From Trochalopteron elliotii (lineage: Eukaryota; Chordata; Aves; Passeriformes; Leiothrichidae), in assembly GCA_024734555.1 (NCBI GenBank), contig JANPWX010000473.1, positions 97,001 through 161,000 of the forward strand: DNA of 64,000 bases, in the 5' to 3' direction. The position numbers and the translations under genes are program-made. This document shows positions 1 to 13,024 of this stretch, one piece after another. The first letter of the stretch is position 1. Each line of letters opens with the position of its first letter. The notes beneath the pieces are model-generated. The model worked only from the letters and a program-made list of their open reading frames with translations, did not search any database and was not told where the DNA came from.

Positions 1-99
1 AATATTTTGCACAGTGAATCGCCACACCAAACAGACATTTGCTTATGTGGCATTGTTGCCATAGATCTGTATCTATCATGTATTTTCTAGTTTGCAGTG

Positions 100-140
100 T
101 TCAGCACATTAATGTCCAATCAAAGCTGACGTCAGCACAC
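100..140. promoter_or_regulatory. CRE/MARE-type palindrome with TCF and CCAAT-like sites
   Basis: GCTGACGTCAGC at 125-136 is a perfect 12-base palindrome containing the full CRE TGACGTCA. With its flanks it matches 13 of 14 bases of the CRE-type Maf element TGCTGACGTCAGCA. Just upstream are ATTAATG, CCAAT and ATCAAAG (TCF/LEF-like). The clustering suggests an enhancer, possibly continuing past the window edge. Confidence 0.4.
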
Positions 141-3100
141 AGATAGTTGTGATGTATGGCACACTGACATAAACACACAAATCATGTTGCCCCATCTGGG
201 CTTGAAAATTTAACAGAGCTCCAGATCTTCCTCCAGCCCCATACAAATATACCTCCTGCTTCTGGCATAAACTTGGCAGCTCTGGAGGTGAGCCAGGACA
301 TGGTTAGGAGGAAAGCCAGGAATGGTGAGATTCAGGGAAAGAGTTTGTTGGCAGCTAGGAGAGGTATTGTTTTAAATTATACTAAAAATGAAAAAAAAAG
401 ATCCAGTCTTGGAAAGTTTTCAGTCTTGCTAGATGTACTGCAGTTTTTCTAAATTAGTTAGTTCAGCCAAAATATAATTATTCTAACAACATGGTAGCAA
501 TCCTGTTGTGCAGGCTGGGCTGGGCATCCATTCTATATCTTACTTTGTGCTACTGTTTCAGACAGACATTTTCTTTTAAGTGCAAACTTGCAATATTTGG
601 GTTCAACCAAAGTGTACTTTCAAAACATGTCAAGAAAATCCATGTAGCGAGCTGGCTGTGGAAATGGCAACTGTACAAGTGTTTAAGCAGCTTTGGGGAA
701 GGGCAATTATGGAAAAAGATTGTTTTGTCTTACTAATTTTTTTAAGAAGGCACATACCTTTGAGTAATTATTTGTGCATGTTTAAAAATATTTATTTACA
801 ACAAAAGCGGTTTAAAAATTACTATGTTCTGTGTTTGAGTATAAAGCATGGTACTCTACCAACACAAATTCATGCATAGCCTGTATGCTCAAACTTGCAC
901 ACTGAAATAATTACTGTGTGTTTCTACTGGATTGGATTCTTAATGTACCACAATTTTATCATTACTACTATTAATCAAATCCATCTTGGTTCATCTGGAT
1001 TCCATATTAGGAAAAAAATCTGTCTTTTCTACTCTGGTCTAATTTCTAGTTCTCCTCTGATTTCCTCTCAAAATTTTTCTAACACCCAAAATCCATCCTC
1101 TCATTTTGTCAGTTTCTAAAATGTTAAAAACCCCACAAAATTTATGTAATGAAAGTATTTTAATTCTCAGTCCTTGAACTGCATAAGTAAAGAAAAGTTA
1201 GAGAATGACAATTTTTCTTAGAACAGCCTCCATTTTCTACATAGTACATATAAAATATCTCAAAATTTAAAAGGAAAATAAGATGCTCATGTTAAAGATC
1301 TACAATGAGATACAATTACCATCTATGTAAATACTTGAATTACATAGGCTTTTTGCATATATTTGCATTTTTATTCCGAGCAGTACATTAACATAATTTT
1401 AATATGGAATTATATACTGCATTGAAAATAAGATATTTTAAGACCACATCTCTTTTTAAAGAGACATTAAGCCGATATTTTGGTAGAGGGCTACTTCTGT
1501 ATCTTTACATTCTGGTAAAATAATCCCATCACTGGTTTTATTTTAAAACATTTAACTAAGAATTAATACATTTAACCCTACTTCAATTTCATCACCTAAA
1601 ACACTACTTACAAATATTGTTTGTATTGGGACAAAACCCAGGTGAAGTATTTCATATGACAGCAAAGTATTCAAAGAGGAATTCAGATACTCTTCCCAAG
1701 TCCAGGTAAATTGTAATTGGAGGCAACAATCTCTGTTGTTACCAACAGGTGAATCCAGAAATCCTGACATTTCATTTGAAAGAAGGTCTCAATAATAAAC
1801 ACCAAGCAAGTTATACCAAATAATATGAATATGATCAACTTAAGGCAAATTTTGGTGTGTTTGAATTTTCAAGAAAAGCTCAAAAATTGGTTGTATTTTT
1901 TTAAAAAAATGTGTTACATTCTGTCATAAAGCTGAAGTAAGCTTAGCCCCATAATGGAGTAATTTTAGCTCACACTTCACTAAATAATTTTAGTTCACGC
2001 TGAAGTAAAATGAAACAGTGGTTGGACATTCAATAAATGAAATAATCCTTGATATTTTTGAAAGATTATCACTCCATTGTGTGACTCAGTAATGACTTCA
2101 CAATACGCAAATTTTGTCATTACTACTTAATCTCCAAAGGATTTTACATTGGAAATGTAATTTATTAAGAAACTTGGCTTAAATATTTATGACCATTTGA
2201 TAATAATGACTTCTCAAAGAACTGCAGAATTTTCCATACATCTTTTGGTAAAAGAAGTTAGGTAATAGTCCCTTGCAGACTAATAGGAGATCCAGTTTGT
2301 GCCCTTCTTGATTATTCACAAATCCCCAAAGTAAATGATTAACAACTGCTCTGCCAAGAAGTGTTATTTGATAATTAATAAAGACTGTAAACTATAAAAT
2401 TCTATACATCTTCTAACTCCAGACTGATTCGCACTGTTTACAGTGTTTGCATACAGCAAATCTACTAACTGAATGTTGCATTTTGGCTCTAAAATGAATG
2501 CACACTCAGGCCACTGGAATATAAGATGACCATTTACAAATTTTGGTGTGCAGAAATCTGTACCAATCTCACAAGAAAACTGAACACAAAGTGCAATGTC
2601 TTTGCTGGAAGATAGATAATCAAGAAATAAACTTAGATGATTTGCTACAGACTGCAACATTTTCACTGATGAGAAATCCACACTTGGGGATTCTGGCTGA
2701 TCAGGCATCTTCTTTTAACTTTGAGGAACCTTGCTGACTATAACAGAACTTAGGTATAATACCCTTCTGTATGGCTGAAACCAGAGAAGCACTGATTTTG
2801 GTTGACTTGTTTATCAGTACAATAACATTAACTAATTACATTGGCTAATTTGAAGCAGTAAATAATATCTTTGAAAAAATTTAATACAAGTTGCAGAAGC
2901 AAAGAAAGGACATGTAGTGAAGACAGGAGCAGTCAATTAGATGCAACACACTCATAAAAATGGGAAGAGAGTAATAAAGCATCTGTTGGTCAATATGCAA
3001 CATATTAATTCCAGATTTTGGTTGTTCTTTTAAGGTTGCTTTTAATAACATTTGTCTTGATAGTTGTCTCTGCTGTGGGAACTCTGCAGTGCTTTTGGAT

Positions 3101-3204
3101 TATCAAAAAATGTGAGATGAAGGTGGATGACACTGTATACAATTAATTTTGATAAATTTTCAGGAAGAATAACAAGTCAGGAAATAAAGACTAAATATCA
3201 CATA

Positions 3205-3260
3205 CTAAAAACAAAACAAAACCAAACCAAACAAAACCCACAAAAAACCAAAAAAACCCC
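3205..3260. repeat. A/C-rich low-complexity tract
   Basis: Irregular AAAAC and AAACC units in intron 7. Confidence 0.85.
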
Positions 3261-3499
3261 TTTGGATCTTCACTGAAGATGGGCTTGTGTATTACTTGAG
3301 CTATGACAGCTTCTAAGGCCAGCAAATCTTGGCACTTTACAAAATAAGAAGTATGTCTATTTTGCCATTGAAGGGCAGACTTAAAGGCCAACAGCGAAAT
3401 GAGAGATCACTAAACAGAGATAAATTAAGCAAGTCAATAACAGTTGCTGCTGCAGCCTAAAAAAAAATGAACCAAGTCCAGTAGTTTAAATCAAAGGTT

Positions 3500-3660
3500 C
3501 CATCTGTTGATCTCCAAGTGCTTCACAAAAGACAGGCAAGTGCTGCATTCCTCATTTACAAGTCAGTAACAAGCACAAAGGTGTCATGTGAGCTGTCCAA
3601 AGCCAAAAGCCAGTCAACAGTGAGCTGGGATCCCAACTCAGCCTTTCATTGTAGCTCTGT
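3500..3660 (+). mobile_element. Ancient L3/CR1-like tail fragment
   Basis: Order and spacing resemble the old amniote L3/CR1-type tail: GATCTCCAAGTGCTTCACAAA, then CATTCCTCATTTACA, then TGTCATGTGAGCTGTCCAAAG and finally GAGCTGGGATCCCAACTCAG (consensus-like gctgggaatagaaccca). It is heavily diverged and has no coding part. Family assignment within L3, CR1 or a SINE using that tail is not possible by eye. Confidence 0.5.
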
Positions 3661-6210
3661 CTGCCCCCGCTATTTGTGGCTTGGTTTAGGAGGCTGCATC
3701 CATGGTTTTGGGGTATCAGCAAAATACTTGGTGTCATGAAGATGGGGTGGGAGTGGAAACCCAGAAAGCTGGGTGTTGAAAAGCCTGTTATTATCTGGCT
3801 GAAAGAGGTGACAGATGTACAATGTGTTAAAGGGTGACACTTTCTGAGCTGAATCCTGTCCAGTGCTTTTCTCTTCTCTTTCCTGAGCATTCGGTGACTG
3901 AAAGCACAGTCTGCAGGTGACTGTGAATGGTTCTGGGGCATGGGGCTCTTGCACAAGTCCTACTGCACTGAGGAGATGAAATAAATCTGATTGAGCTCTT
4001 CTCCAGTGAAGGGTGAGTGGCTGGGAAGAAATCAGTAAAGATCTGGGCTAAGATGAGCCCAGCATCTCCCCTGAACATTACCTGGTTTTCACTAATGAGA
4101 CTGTCTCACTGTTATAAAAACACAGAGTTAGAAATCTATCAGTTATTATTTGTGTATAATGATTAAAAAAATGAGCTGATCATTTGAGCAGATTCCTCTA
4201 GAAAACTGAACTCAGAAAATATGCCATGCTACAAGTTGGTCATAGTGCAGTATAAAACAGAGATGGAAAAGCAGAGTGAAGAGTGAGGCATATTACAAAA
4301 GAGCCACAACAAACCTGCCAAAACTACGTATTTGAAACCAACTGGCTTAACTAAAATGCTATGACTTCACTGGGAATCATAAGAAAAAGGTTCAGGAGTT
4401 CCTTTTGTTGCCATTTTGCCTGAAAAAAAAATGTCATTGCAGATTGCTTATCAATTTAGAAAGGCTACCGCTCGCTGCAACTTTAATTCTTTAAACAGTG
4501 AATCTCATTTTATTCTCAGGTGACCAAAAAGAACCTGCATTATTACTTTAATTAACAGTACACAATTATCAAAAGGAACACCTAACTGATGTTGAAAATC
4601 AAGTGGCAAGATTCTGAAATATAAAATCATTTAAAAAACTAATCCCTTATCCAGTATAAAATTATAGGCTGTCATCAGGAGCAGGCTGGCAAAGCTGGGT
4701 CCAGATGGGAAACTGGCTGGGCAATAAGAAGAGGTAGGGTGGAAATGATGGGTAGGCTGGAAACGATGGGAACCTAAGGAAAGACATGACTGCTCCCTCT
4801 GCTGGCAAGGTCCTCCCCTGCTTTAATTTTTAACTAATGAGTAGGCATTTCTTTAATTATTTAGGATGTAGCCAATAAATAATGCAGAATGCTCCTTCCT
4901 CAGTCTGTTGCTGTGTGTTTGCACATTTTTGAACTTATGGCGCCCTATTTCACTAGAATAATTTGCCATAGAATTAAGGCTCAGATGGATGTCTAACGGA
5001 GAGCTACTGGCTTTATATTTCAATTCTTCGTACAATGAAAGGCAAGATTAAGCTATTTAACCTTCAAAATATTGTATTTTACAATGTATACTCATTTCAT
5101 ATTTAATTCACACATTTCATAATATTACGACAAAATACTTGCCATATCTTACTCTAACAAGGACCCCTTTATGTAGCAGTAAGATACTATAAAATTAAAC
5201 ATTCTGCAATACAAACATACTAAATGACACATCATACCAAAAACGTATCCTTCTTTCATGAGTAAAATTCATGACCAATGTATTCAGTGACAATGTTTGT
5301 ATTAAAACTTAATTAAAAGATGACGATAAGCCGTTCATTACTTGATTTGTGATATAAATTAATAGCTGCAGGAAGAACATTTAGAAAAAAATCTGTTCTA
5401 AGATTTTGGCCTACAACCAGAAGCTCCCAGAACAGGAGGGATCAGCTTTTTTTGCCCACTGTTCTCATCTGAATCCTGGCTGAAAAGCTACTCCAGCTCC
5501 CAGCTTTCCAGAAGGCTCCATCCCAGGAATCCTCGCCTGCCATTTGGTTTGCTGATTTTAATCTCACAGGACTTTCTTACAGTGGCTCCACTATGCTGAA
5601 CTGGCACTTGCTCCTAGAAGTGAGTTATTATTAAACTTGTAGGTCAATTGTGGCACTAACAACTCTTTGGAAGCTTTCAGCCACGGTGTACAATTTGCTG
5701 GTCTAATTAAATATTAATTCTAAGTGTTACATTCTGTGGCTAAGAGCTTTTATTTTCCATCATCAGTCTGGAAGAGAAAGAGGTTACAAGGCTAATTTAA
5801 TCTTTTTTTTTTTTTTTTCCCTAGCATTAAAGCTTAACTACACAGGCACAAAAACATCATTAAAGATGCACTATTCCTTTTTATTATGATTATATTCTAA
5901 TTAATAGAGAATGTCTAAACAAAAAGGAGAATTGGATTCTGAAATTTCAGGATTTTTAAACAACACCAAAAGTTCCCATCAAAATGCTTCTAAGTGCACA
6001 TTGTGGAGAAGTTCAATATTCAGCTCTGTGAAAATAACTTCAGATGAAAAATACATATGCAAGGATTTAAATGTAAAATAGTTTTACACAAAATTATTGT
6101 TCTTTGTTCTGATTCTGAAACAGAACAGATAAACACCATATTTAAAGCTAGAGTCACTGGGCTTTTTTTTTTTTCTTTTTTTTCTCTCAAGAACCTGAAC
6201 TTCTACTTAA

Positions 6211-6286
6211 GCAAAAAAACCCCAAAAAACCCCAAAAAACCCCAAAAAACCAAAAAACAAACAAAAAAACCCCACAAAAAACAAAA
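6211..6286. repeat. CCCCAAAAAA decamer tract
   Basis: The ten-base unit CCCAAAAAAC is repeated exactly three times at 6221-6250 with degenerate copies on both sides. It is low-complexity A/C DNA of the sort frequent in bird introns. Confidence 0.9.
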
Positions 6287-9200
6287 CTGCCTTGGGAAAA
6301 ATATGCTACCTTCCATTTTCTAAAGGAATTACTTGCTTAAAGCAATAACTACTTTGCCCTGTATTATTTAAAGTCACTCTTCTAATCTTTACTTCTCAGT
6401 GTCCAAATGGGTTCAATACATGAGCCTCCTCCCTTCTGCTTCCATAACAGTTGTGTCCATGTCTGGACACTGGGCATTATATTAACTACTTAGTCCAGTA
6501 GCCAAAAGATTCCATATGCTTGAACAGATGACTATCTCCATACTGTGATGGGATATTTAACTGTTTAGGTCTAATGCTGTAGTTCAAAGATTTGGTCCTA
6601 AATCTTACCTGATTTTCATAGTTGTATTTTCAGTTTAAATACATAAAATGTAAAATAAAATTGTCACGTTGCATGTACTCGTGCACTTCTCCAGTTTAAC
6701 ATATGCATTTTGGGAAAGAGATTTTTTTTTTATTAAAGAGAGATGTGAGGATGTGTATATAGCGTCCTTCTAAAAAGTAAAATTTATTAAAATTACAAGG
6801 CTGTTTTAGGCATGCCACTTTAACCTACAGTGTTTCTGTTCATCATAATATAGTTAATTTGGTTAACAGATAACTAATATGTGAGGACAAAAACATGCTT
6901 CAGATGTATATTGTATTTGTTTTTCACATGGGTAGTTGTTACCAAATCAGAAGTGGTAGTGCTAGAACACAGCCTGTTGGCAACCAAAATCTGATTCTAT
7001 GAAACCACAAAATACTTTTACTTCTTCTACAGCTTGATTAGCAAATACATCAGCAATAAGAGAAATGAAAAAAAAATACTGTTTCCCAAATTAAATTTTG
7101 AACAGGATATTTTCCCGAGCTTCCTACTCAGTCAGAATTTTAAAGATGCTTTTATGAATGTCTAAAAACCAAAACACTCGTATCCTAAAACTATGTGGAT
7201 AACCCGAAATACCTGTCATAAACTTATGACTCTTGATATTTATTTGTACAGTTGTCAAAATCTATGCCTCACATACAACAAAAGGCAACATGCAACAGTG
7301 AAAAGCAAGTAAGAAAAACCCAATACAGAAAAATATTATGACCATTTCATCTTCATGGTTTCTATTTTGCAGAGAAGTTTGAAAGCTTCCTTACTCATGA
7401 TACAGAAACCACATGATGTTGGATCTCAACACAAATCTTTGTGCAGTTACCTCATCAAATACTTTTGGAGGTTATTCAGCACTTTACACCAGTGAACCCT
7501 CTGAAGTTGGAGCTCTAAGTACACAATCACTCTTAGTATTTGTCATAGGAATAAAGATTTCAAACTGGAAGAAACTCACCATCTATAGGAGTTCACATCT
7601 TATAATCCTATATTAGCAATTGATTCTAAAGCACTCCACTGCTTGACTTTGAGTTTAGCTGCTAAATCACTGAGTGTGAACACAAAAGGCTTTGGATGTG
7701 AAAAGGTTTGTTTCTGATTTTTTCTACACTGAAAGGTACAGTAACTTATGCACTTTGGTGGATTCAAAACATCAAAACATTAATATTGTAGGAAATTAAT
7801 TTTTGAACATACTGGATGAAATAATGAAAATACCTTGCTAAACAGAACTTCAGACTCTGAGGACAGGTTCTGTAAGGAGACTTATTCATACTGACTCTTC
7901 ATTAGTCAATTAATTTCCCTTGGTACATGCTGACTAATATGGTTGTTAGTCCTTACCAGTAATACCAGCTTTGAGTTCCAAATAAAGGATGGCTTTAACA
8001 AGTGCTACACGTTCCCCATTGAATATAATAATCTACTCAAAAAAAAATCCACTACTACTTAAGTGATACAAAATTGGGAAGAACAGGAATAGAATTAGAA
8101 ACATTATTCAGCATTTTGAGGGAAAGATGTTCTTGACTTTACCAACGATTTCTCGTAATTAAATTAAAAAATACAATAGGAAAATATTTTAAATTCTAAT
8201 TTAGGACCTTTCTATTATAGACCAGCAACGTAAAGTCCTTTCAGTTATGCAATTGCACGATAATTCTTTTTCTAAATTTAGGTACATAAATGCAGTGATT
8301 ATCAAAATGCAGAAAAAGAATCCTTACTTACTTTTATAATATTCCTTAACTTGAAAATTGTAACATCAAATGAAATTCCTCTTCAACCTGCCCTCCTTGA
8401 TCAATGCTAGATTTTAAAAATGGAAGTAATTTTCCCTTTTCAAATGTACCATATGATTTCTTAGGCACAATGCATTTTGAAGAAGCAGTAGGAAGACTAG
8501 AAAAATAACCTTCCATCAAGCATTTTAATCACACTTGTAAGTATCTCAATATTTATTACCTGACAGACAGTGTAAGATAAGAGTATGTTCAATCGGTAGA
8601 AAATATCAATCAAGTAAAACTTGTCACACATCACCTGAATAAAATTCATAATTGGATAAGTTTCTTGTGTCATTTTCTTGAAACCCTCTTCCAGAATAGT
8701 GCATTCCCATTTTTGTGTTTGAGAAAAGAGAATATTCTTTTTTCTTCATGCACTGTTTGCCCTGGAAGTTTCATCAATAAAACTCCCAAAATCTGTGTTC
8801 TCTAGTGGACTACAGTTTCTTCCAATTATTCTGGAAAATCTCCACACACAAACAGACTTTTTTTTGCAAACTTGTGTCTTTTACCAAAATACAGCCTTAC
8901 AAAACATCATGAACTGTCCCATCAGGCTGGATTAACGAACATTATCTTTGGATAAATGCAATTCCAAGTTATTAAATCTAAGACAATGAATTGCTGGAAT
9001 AATGAAAGAGCCACATTGGTGCATGTGTATCACAGAGGGAAAAACATCAAGAACAAAATCACTGTTTAATGTTCTGTAATCACTGAAGAGTCAAACTAAA
9101 CATGAGAACGTAGGGAAAGTGAACAAACAATAATAGCATTACTGCATTTTGTTATGCAATAAGGTAAAGTGACTGTTTAGAAACAGATTAAGGAGGTACC

Positions 9201-10094
9201 ATGAGAAAAATTACAAACCAGAATACAGCAAATATGAAATAGGGAGGATCATTTTAATGTCTCACCAGCCAAAAAAAAAAAAAAAGGAAAACATGAAAAG
9301 TAAAGCCAAAATTAAACTTTCTGAAAAAGAAAGAGACCAGGTAGATTTAATTTGTGAACTCCCTGTCATAGTACAACGTGCAAAGTATTTGGCAAAATAC
9401 ATAAAAAAAAACAATCTCAAAAAATATATATACAGACATATATGCATTATTCATATAATTCACATAAAAACCAGAACTAGTCTGAGTTGAAAAGATACTG
9501 TCCCTGTCAAAAATCAGTACTGCCAATTGTTTTATTTCTTCTTCACTGGAGTAACTAGTACTGGAGACTGACAGAGAAAAGATAAGTTATGTCACTACCA
9601 AAAATCTACTTTTTCATGACAAAGCAGGTAAAGATGAAGTAATTTTTTTTACATGTCATCAAGACAAAACTTTGATTAAATGTGCCTTTGAACTTACATG
9701 TCCTGCATGGAAATTACATGTGTGAAGAATTTACTTGGAGACCACTCAATTAATTTAGTTACAGGCTGAACTACAAACTGGGAAGGACAGGAACAGTAGC
9801 TCAAGGCAAAAATGGGGAATTTACTACATCTTCAGAAAAACAGTGCGAATTCTCTATTCCCTATGCCTTCAGTGCACTGACTTGAATATTTAAGAGATAA
9901 AGCATACGCCAGAACTGACTGATCAAACTAAACACAAATACACTTGGAAAAAAAACAACCCAATCCCTCTCTCTCATTCTGCTGGAAAGGAGAGATATTT
10001 CCTTTACTTTTTTGACTGCAGCAAGAGCCCTGAGCAACAGAATGGAGAGGAGCTGTGCAGTGAGAATGTGAGCAGCTGCTGTTATTATAAGGCA

Positions 10095-10310
10095 GGTCCG
10101 TCTGCGGCGCGAGCCGGCGCGAGCACATGTTCGCCCGCGCTCTCATCTCGCCAGCCTCACCAATTAAGCAGTGCCAGGGAGGCTGGACACATGCTCCCAG
10201 GGGCTCTTTAACAGCCTTCTTGGAGAGGGCAACAACTGCACAGCAGGGCTCTGGGAACTCGGTAATGTGGGCTAGGAGGAGCCCTCAGCAGCTTTGCTCC
10301 TCCTAATGAC
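10095..10310. promoter_or_regulatory. CpG-dense block with 10-base inverted repeat in intron 7
   Basis: Bases 10098-10150 hold about 11 CG dinucleotides, unlike the CG-poor intron around them. Downstream are CAATTAAG at 10161-10168, TAATGAC at about 10304-10310, and an exact inverted pair TAGGAGGAGC (10273-10282) and GCTCCTCCTA (10296-10305) with a 13-base spacer. This looks like a small unmethylated regulatory element or cryptic promoter. Function is inferred. Confidence 0.45.
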
Positions 10311-11834
10311 AGCTCTCTCCACAGTGCGGTGCTTAAAGAAGGGCACACCGAAGTTTCACAATTAAAAAAAAAAAAATAATGCCCTTGTTTGTTTGAAACA
10401 GCTAAGCAAAGATTCTGTACATGCTACTTTTTTAAAAATTCAGAATATTCTAGCACTTAGTGTTAAAATTAAAAACTCAGTTATTTAAAAAATGAGGTAT
10501 AATTTCAATCCTAACTCCCTGGAATTTATAAACACAAACCAACAATCAACTTCTCAAGTAAGTTTGAAACACACTTCAGTTTCTTTCTCAGAGACACTTC
10601 TGTACGTCTCTAAAATACAAATACACTTTTTAATGGCATGATATATAAAGAAGACTGCAAAGGAAAGGGTTGTGTGTCCCAATTATGGACAGGCAATTTC
10701 AGGATGTAAGAAGTAGGATGACAGTGTTACATTCACAAATTCTATTTCTTGCATTAAATTTAACTGTCCCTCTTTCTGAAGGCAGACTGCCACCTAATAT
10801 TTAAAAGTAGTAAATAAGGAGATGGAGGTACATACTGCAAGAGAAATATTCACACACTTCTGACTACAATGGTAAAACTAGAGAATTGATCTTCTTTATT
10901 TTTGAAGGAGTAATTGTATTGGTATCTAAATAACATTTACAGGTATTCAAAGCCCTTTAACAAAATGCAATACATGTGAGTCATGTACCTACCTAAGCCA
11001 GGATTTAATCTATTGATAAACTCACCTACTATGAAAATATTTTGCACAATATGAGGTTTTATCCAGTACTTTTTTACTATAATCAAATCAAATATCTAAA
11101 ATGATGGGTTCTTTGTTCATTTGTGAATAATAATTTTGCTTTCGTAAGTTACAGAACAAAACAGAACAAAAAACTATCAATATTTTTCCTTTGGCTAAAA
11201 AAGTTTATTTTCAGAAGGCATATTTAAATCTCTGTATACTGTCAGGAACAATGCTGTTAATTGCTTCTGATTTTGCAGTTGGGAAGATGACTGATGCCAT
11301 AACCAGTTTTCTCATAGTCCCATTACAAGGGGATATTAGACTTATAAAGCAAACCTGTACCTTTCAATTCCTGGCTTTAAAAACGAGATCAGATACCATC
11401 ATAACGAGCATTTTAGATAAAGACAGTGTATTGAAATCCTTGTATTGATACTCCAAAAAGCATTTTGAAAGCACTGGGAAAGTGAATACAGATGTTGTAA
11501 AAACAGTTGAACAAGAGATTACTGTAGGCATTTTCTTTGCTTTTCTACAGTTTCTGAAATTTTGACAGTTTTTCAAGAGAATTTGACAGAAATTTCAAGA
11601 GAAATAAGACCCACATTTGGCATAACTGTCTCTAAAATAATTTTATACTTAGGTCTTTGTAGATTTTGCAGCATGACTCTCCCACAAAAGTATAAAGCAT
11701 AAGATATAGTAATGTTTTAAGTTCACACTTTGAACAAAACGACTTTTAAAAATGTCCAGAATTGCATTTGTTTTCTTACCATAAGCTTTAAACTTTTGCT
11801 AAATTCTGAAATAAAGCAAAAGCAGCATTCCTAC

Positions 11835-12023
11835 CTGTATAAGGTGAGCAGGCACTGTGATGATGCAGGCTGACAACGATTTCCTGAGCAGGCCACGGAG
11901 AACATACAGAAATTTTGTCAGGCTATGAGGATCTTCAGGAGTATCACTGCAACAAACATCATCACCCCACAACAGAGAACCCAGGCTCTGAATTCCTATC
12001 CGCAAAACATTCCTTTGTTTTTT
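11835..12023 (-). CDS. ELP4: ELP4 exon 7
   Basis: 189 bases, 63 codons, phase 0 at both ends; the most strongly conserved exon in the window. It starts [20 protein letters not shown], continues [20 protein letters not shown] and ends [20 protein letters not shown] then LIQ. Human ELP4 has [20 protein letters not shown] and [29 protein letters not shown], which identifies the family with no real competitor. This is a central strand and helix of the RecA-like domain. The acceptor is TTTTCCCCAACAG after a T-rich tract, ending at 12024; the donor is GTAGGA from 11834. It is the last ELP4 exon I can find. The next human segment (NKAIIARV..., then the ETNPLYKDYHG region) has no match between 1 and 11834. 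Confidence 0.98.
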
Positions 12024-12987
12024 CTGTTGGGGAAAAAAAAAATTGTTATTTTTTTTTAAACACTGGGAGTAATACAATTTCTAGAATGCATATCCATAAT
12101 AATTGTGTATTTTATGTAATCATAGTAATCTCAGTCCATCTTATAAAAATCACAAATGGAATGGGATTTATTTAACTACTTAGATATCATGGGTAAGCAA
12201 GTACAAATGTAATGGACACATGGAAATACTGAGAAGTACTAATTTGTATTTTTTAACCAGCTAAATAGAAGTATATTCTGACATAAAATCCAGTAACAGT
12301 AGGACCTTTAATGTCCCTTCTCTGCCCCATGACTGTCTTAAAAAACATGTAGAAGAGTATTTTCTCTAAGACAGTCTGCTGGAAGTGCCTGGGAGTAATC
12401 AGACACAACTTCTCTCTCTATTTTCACCTTTCCGCTGCATCACTTTCATAACCTGACTATTCTGACTGTTTGCTTCAGTTCCACTTTTTCTGCTCCTTCT
12501 GAGTGAACAAGGTCAGTGCCTTAGCACACCAACACATGGGCCTGTCCCTGTCCTAGAAGTCACCAAGAATCATTTATGTCACTTTCAGCTCCTTCCCACT
12601 AATAAAGGGAGTTGTAGCCACAGTTGTGGAAACACAGAGTCTGATGGGGACATGAGCAGATTGTCTCTTAAGGACCACAGCTTGACAGGAGAGTTTCTGG
12701 TCTACTTTAGAGGTAAGATAAAACTCATTTTCTGAAGGGACAGATTCTGAAGTCAAAATTGTGGTTTGTTTATGCAAGGTAAAATGTTATCTCTCATGAT
12801 GACAACTCTCATTTCTGCTTATTTGATGTGACCTTTCCTGGTGATCTCTGGAAAGGATTTTAGATATATTTGATATCAATAGCTGAGAGAGAGACAAAAA
12901 TCACCCTTGTTGAAAGACTTCCTGCATAAGGTGATCAAAGAAACATTTCTAGAGTTCAGGCTTCATACTTAAAGACCTGCTTTATTT

Positions 12988-13024
12988 ACACACACACACA
13001 AACACATACACATATATATATAAA
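12988..13024. repeat. CA/TA microsatellite
   Basis: An (AC)n run changing to (AT)n; probably length-polymorphic. Confidence 0.95.

Larger units (their letters stand above)
1..11834 (-). other. ELP4: ELP4 intron 7 (5' part; continues past the left edge)
   Basis: AT-rich non-coding DNA downstream of exon 7. No further ELP4 exon was found on reading the minus strand for the expected C-terminal segments, so this intron exceeds 11.8 kb. It holds a CRE/MARE-like palindrome cluster near 100-140, an ancient L3/CR1-like repeat at about 3500-3660, a CCCCAAAAAA decamer tract at 6211-6286 and a CpG-dense block at about 10095-10310. Other stretches over 300 bases show nothing I can name. In mammals, late ELP4 introns carry PAX6 enhancers, so this side is the likely direction of PAX6. 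Confidence 0.85.

Noticed and set aside
6211..6286. Telomere-like CCCCAAAAAA repeats
   Set aside because: They resemble ciliate-type telomere repeats by chance. The bird telomere repeat is TTAGGG, and similar A/C tracts occur elsewhere in the window.
1..11834. Search for ELP4 exon 8 and later exons
   Set aside because: No match to the next conserved segments (NKAIIARV-like, NPLYKDYHG-like, LHLPPDLSD-like) on the minus strand.
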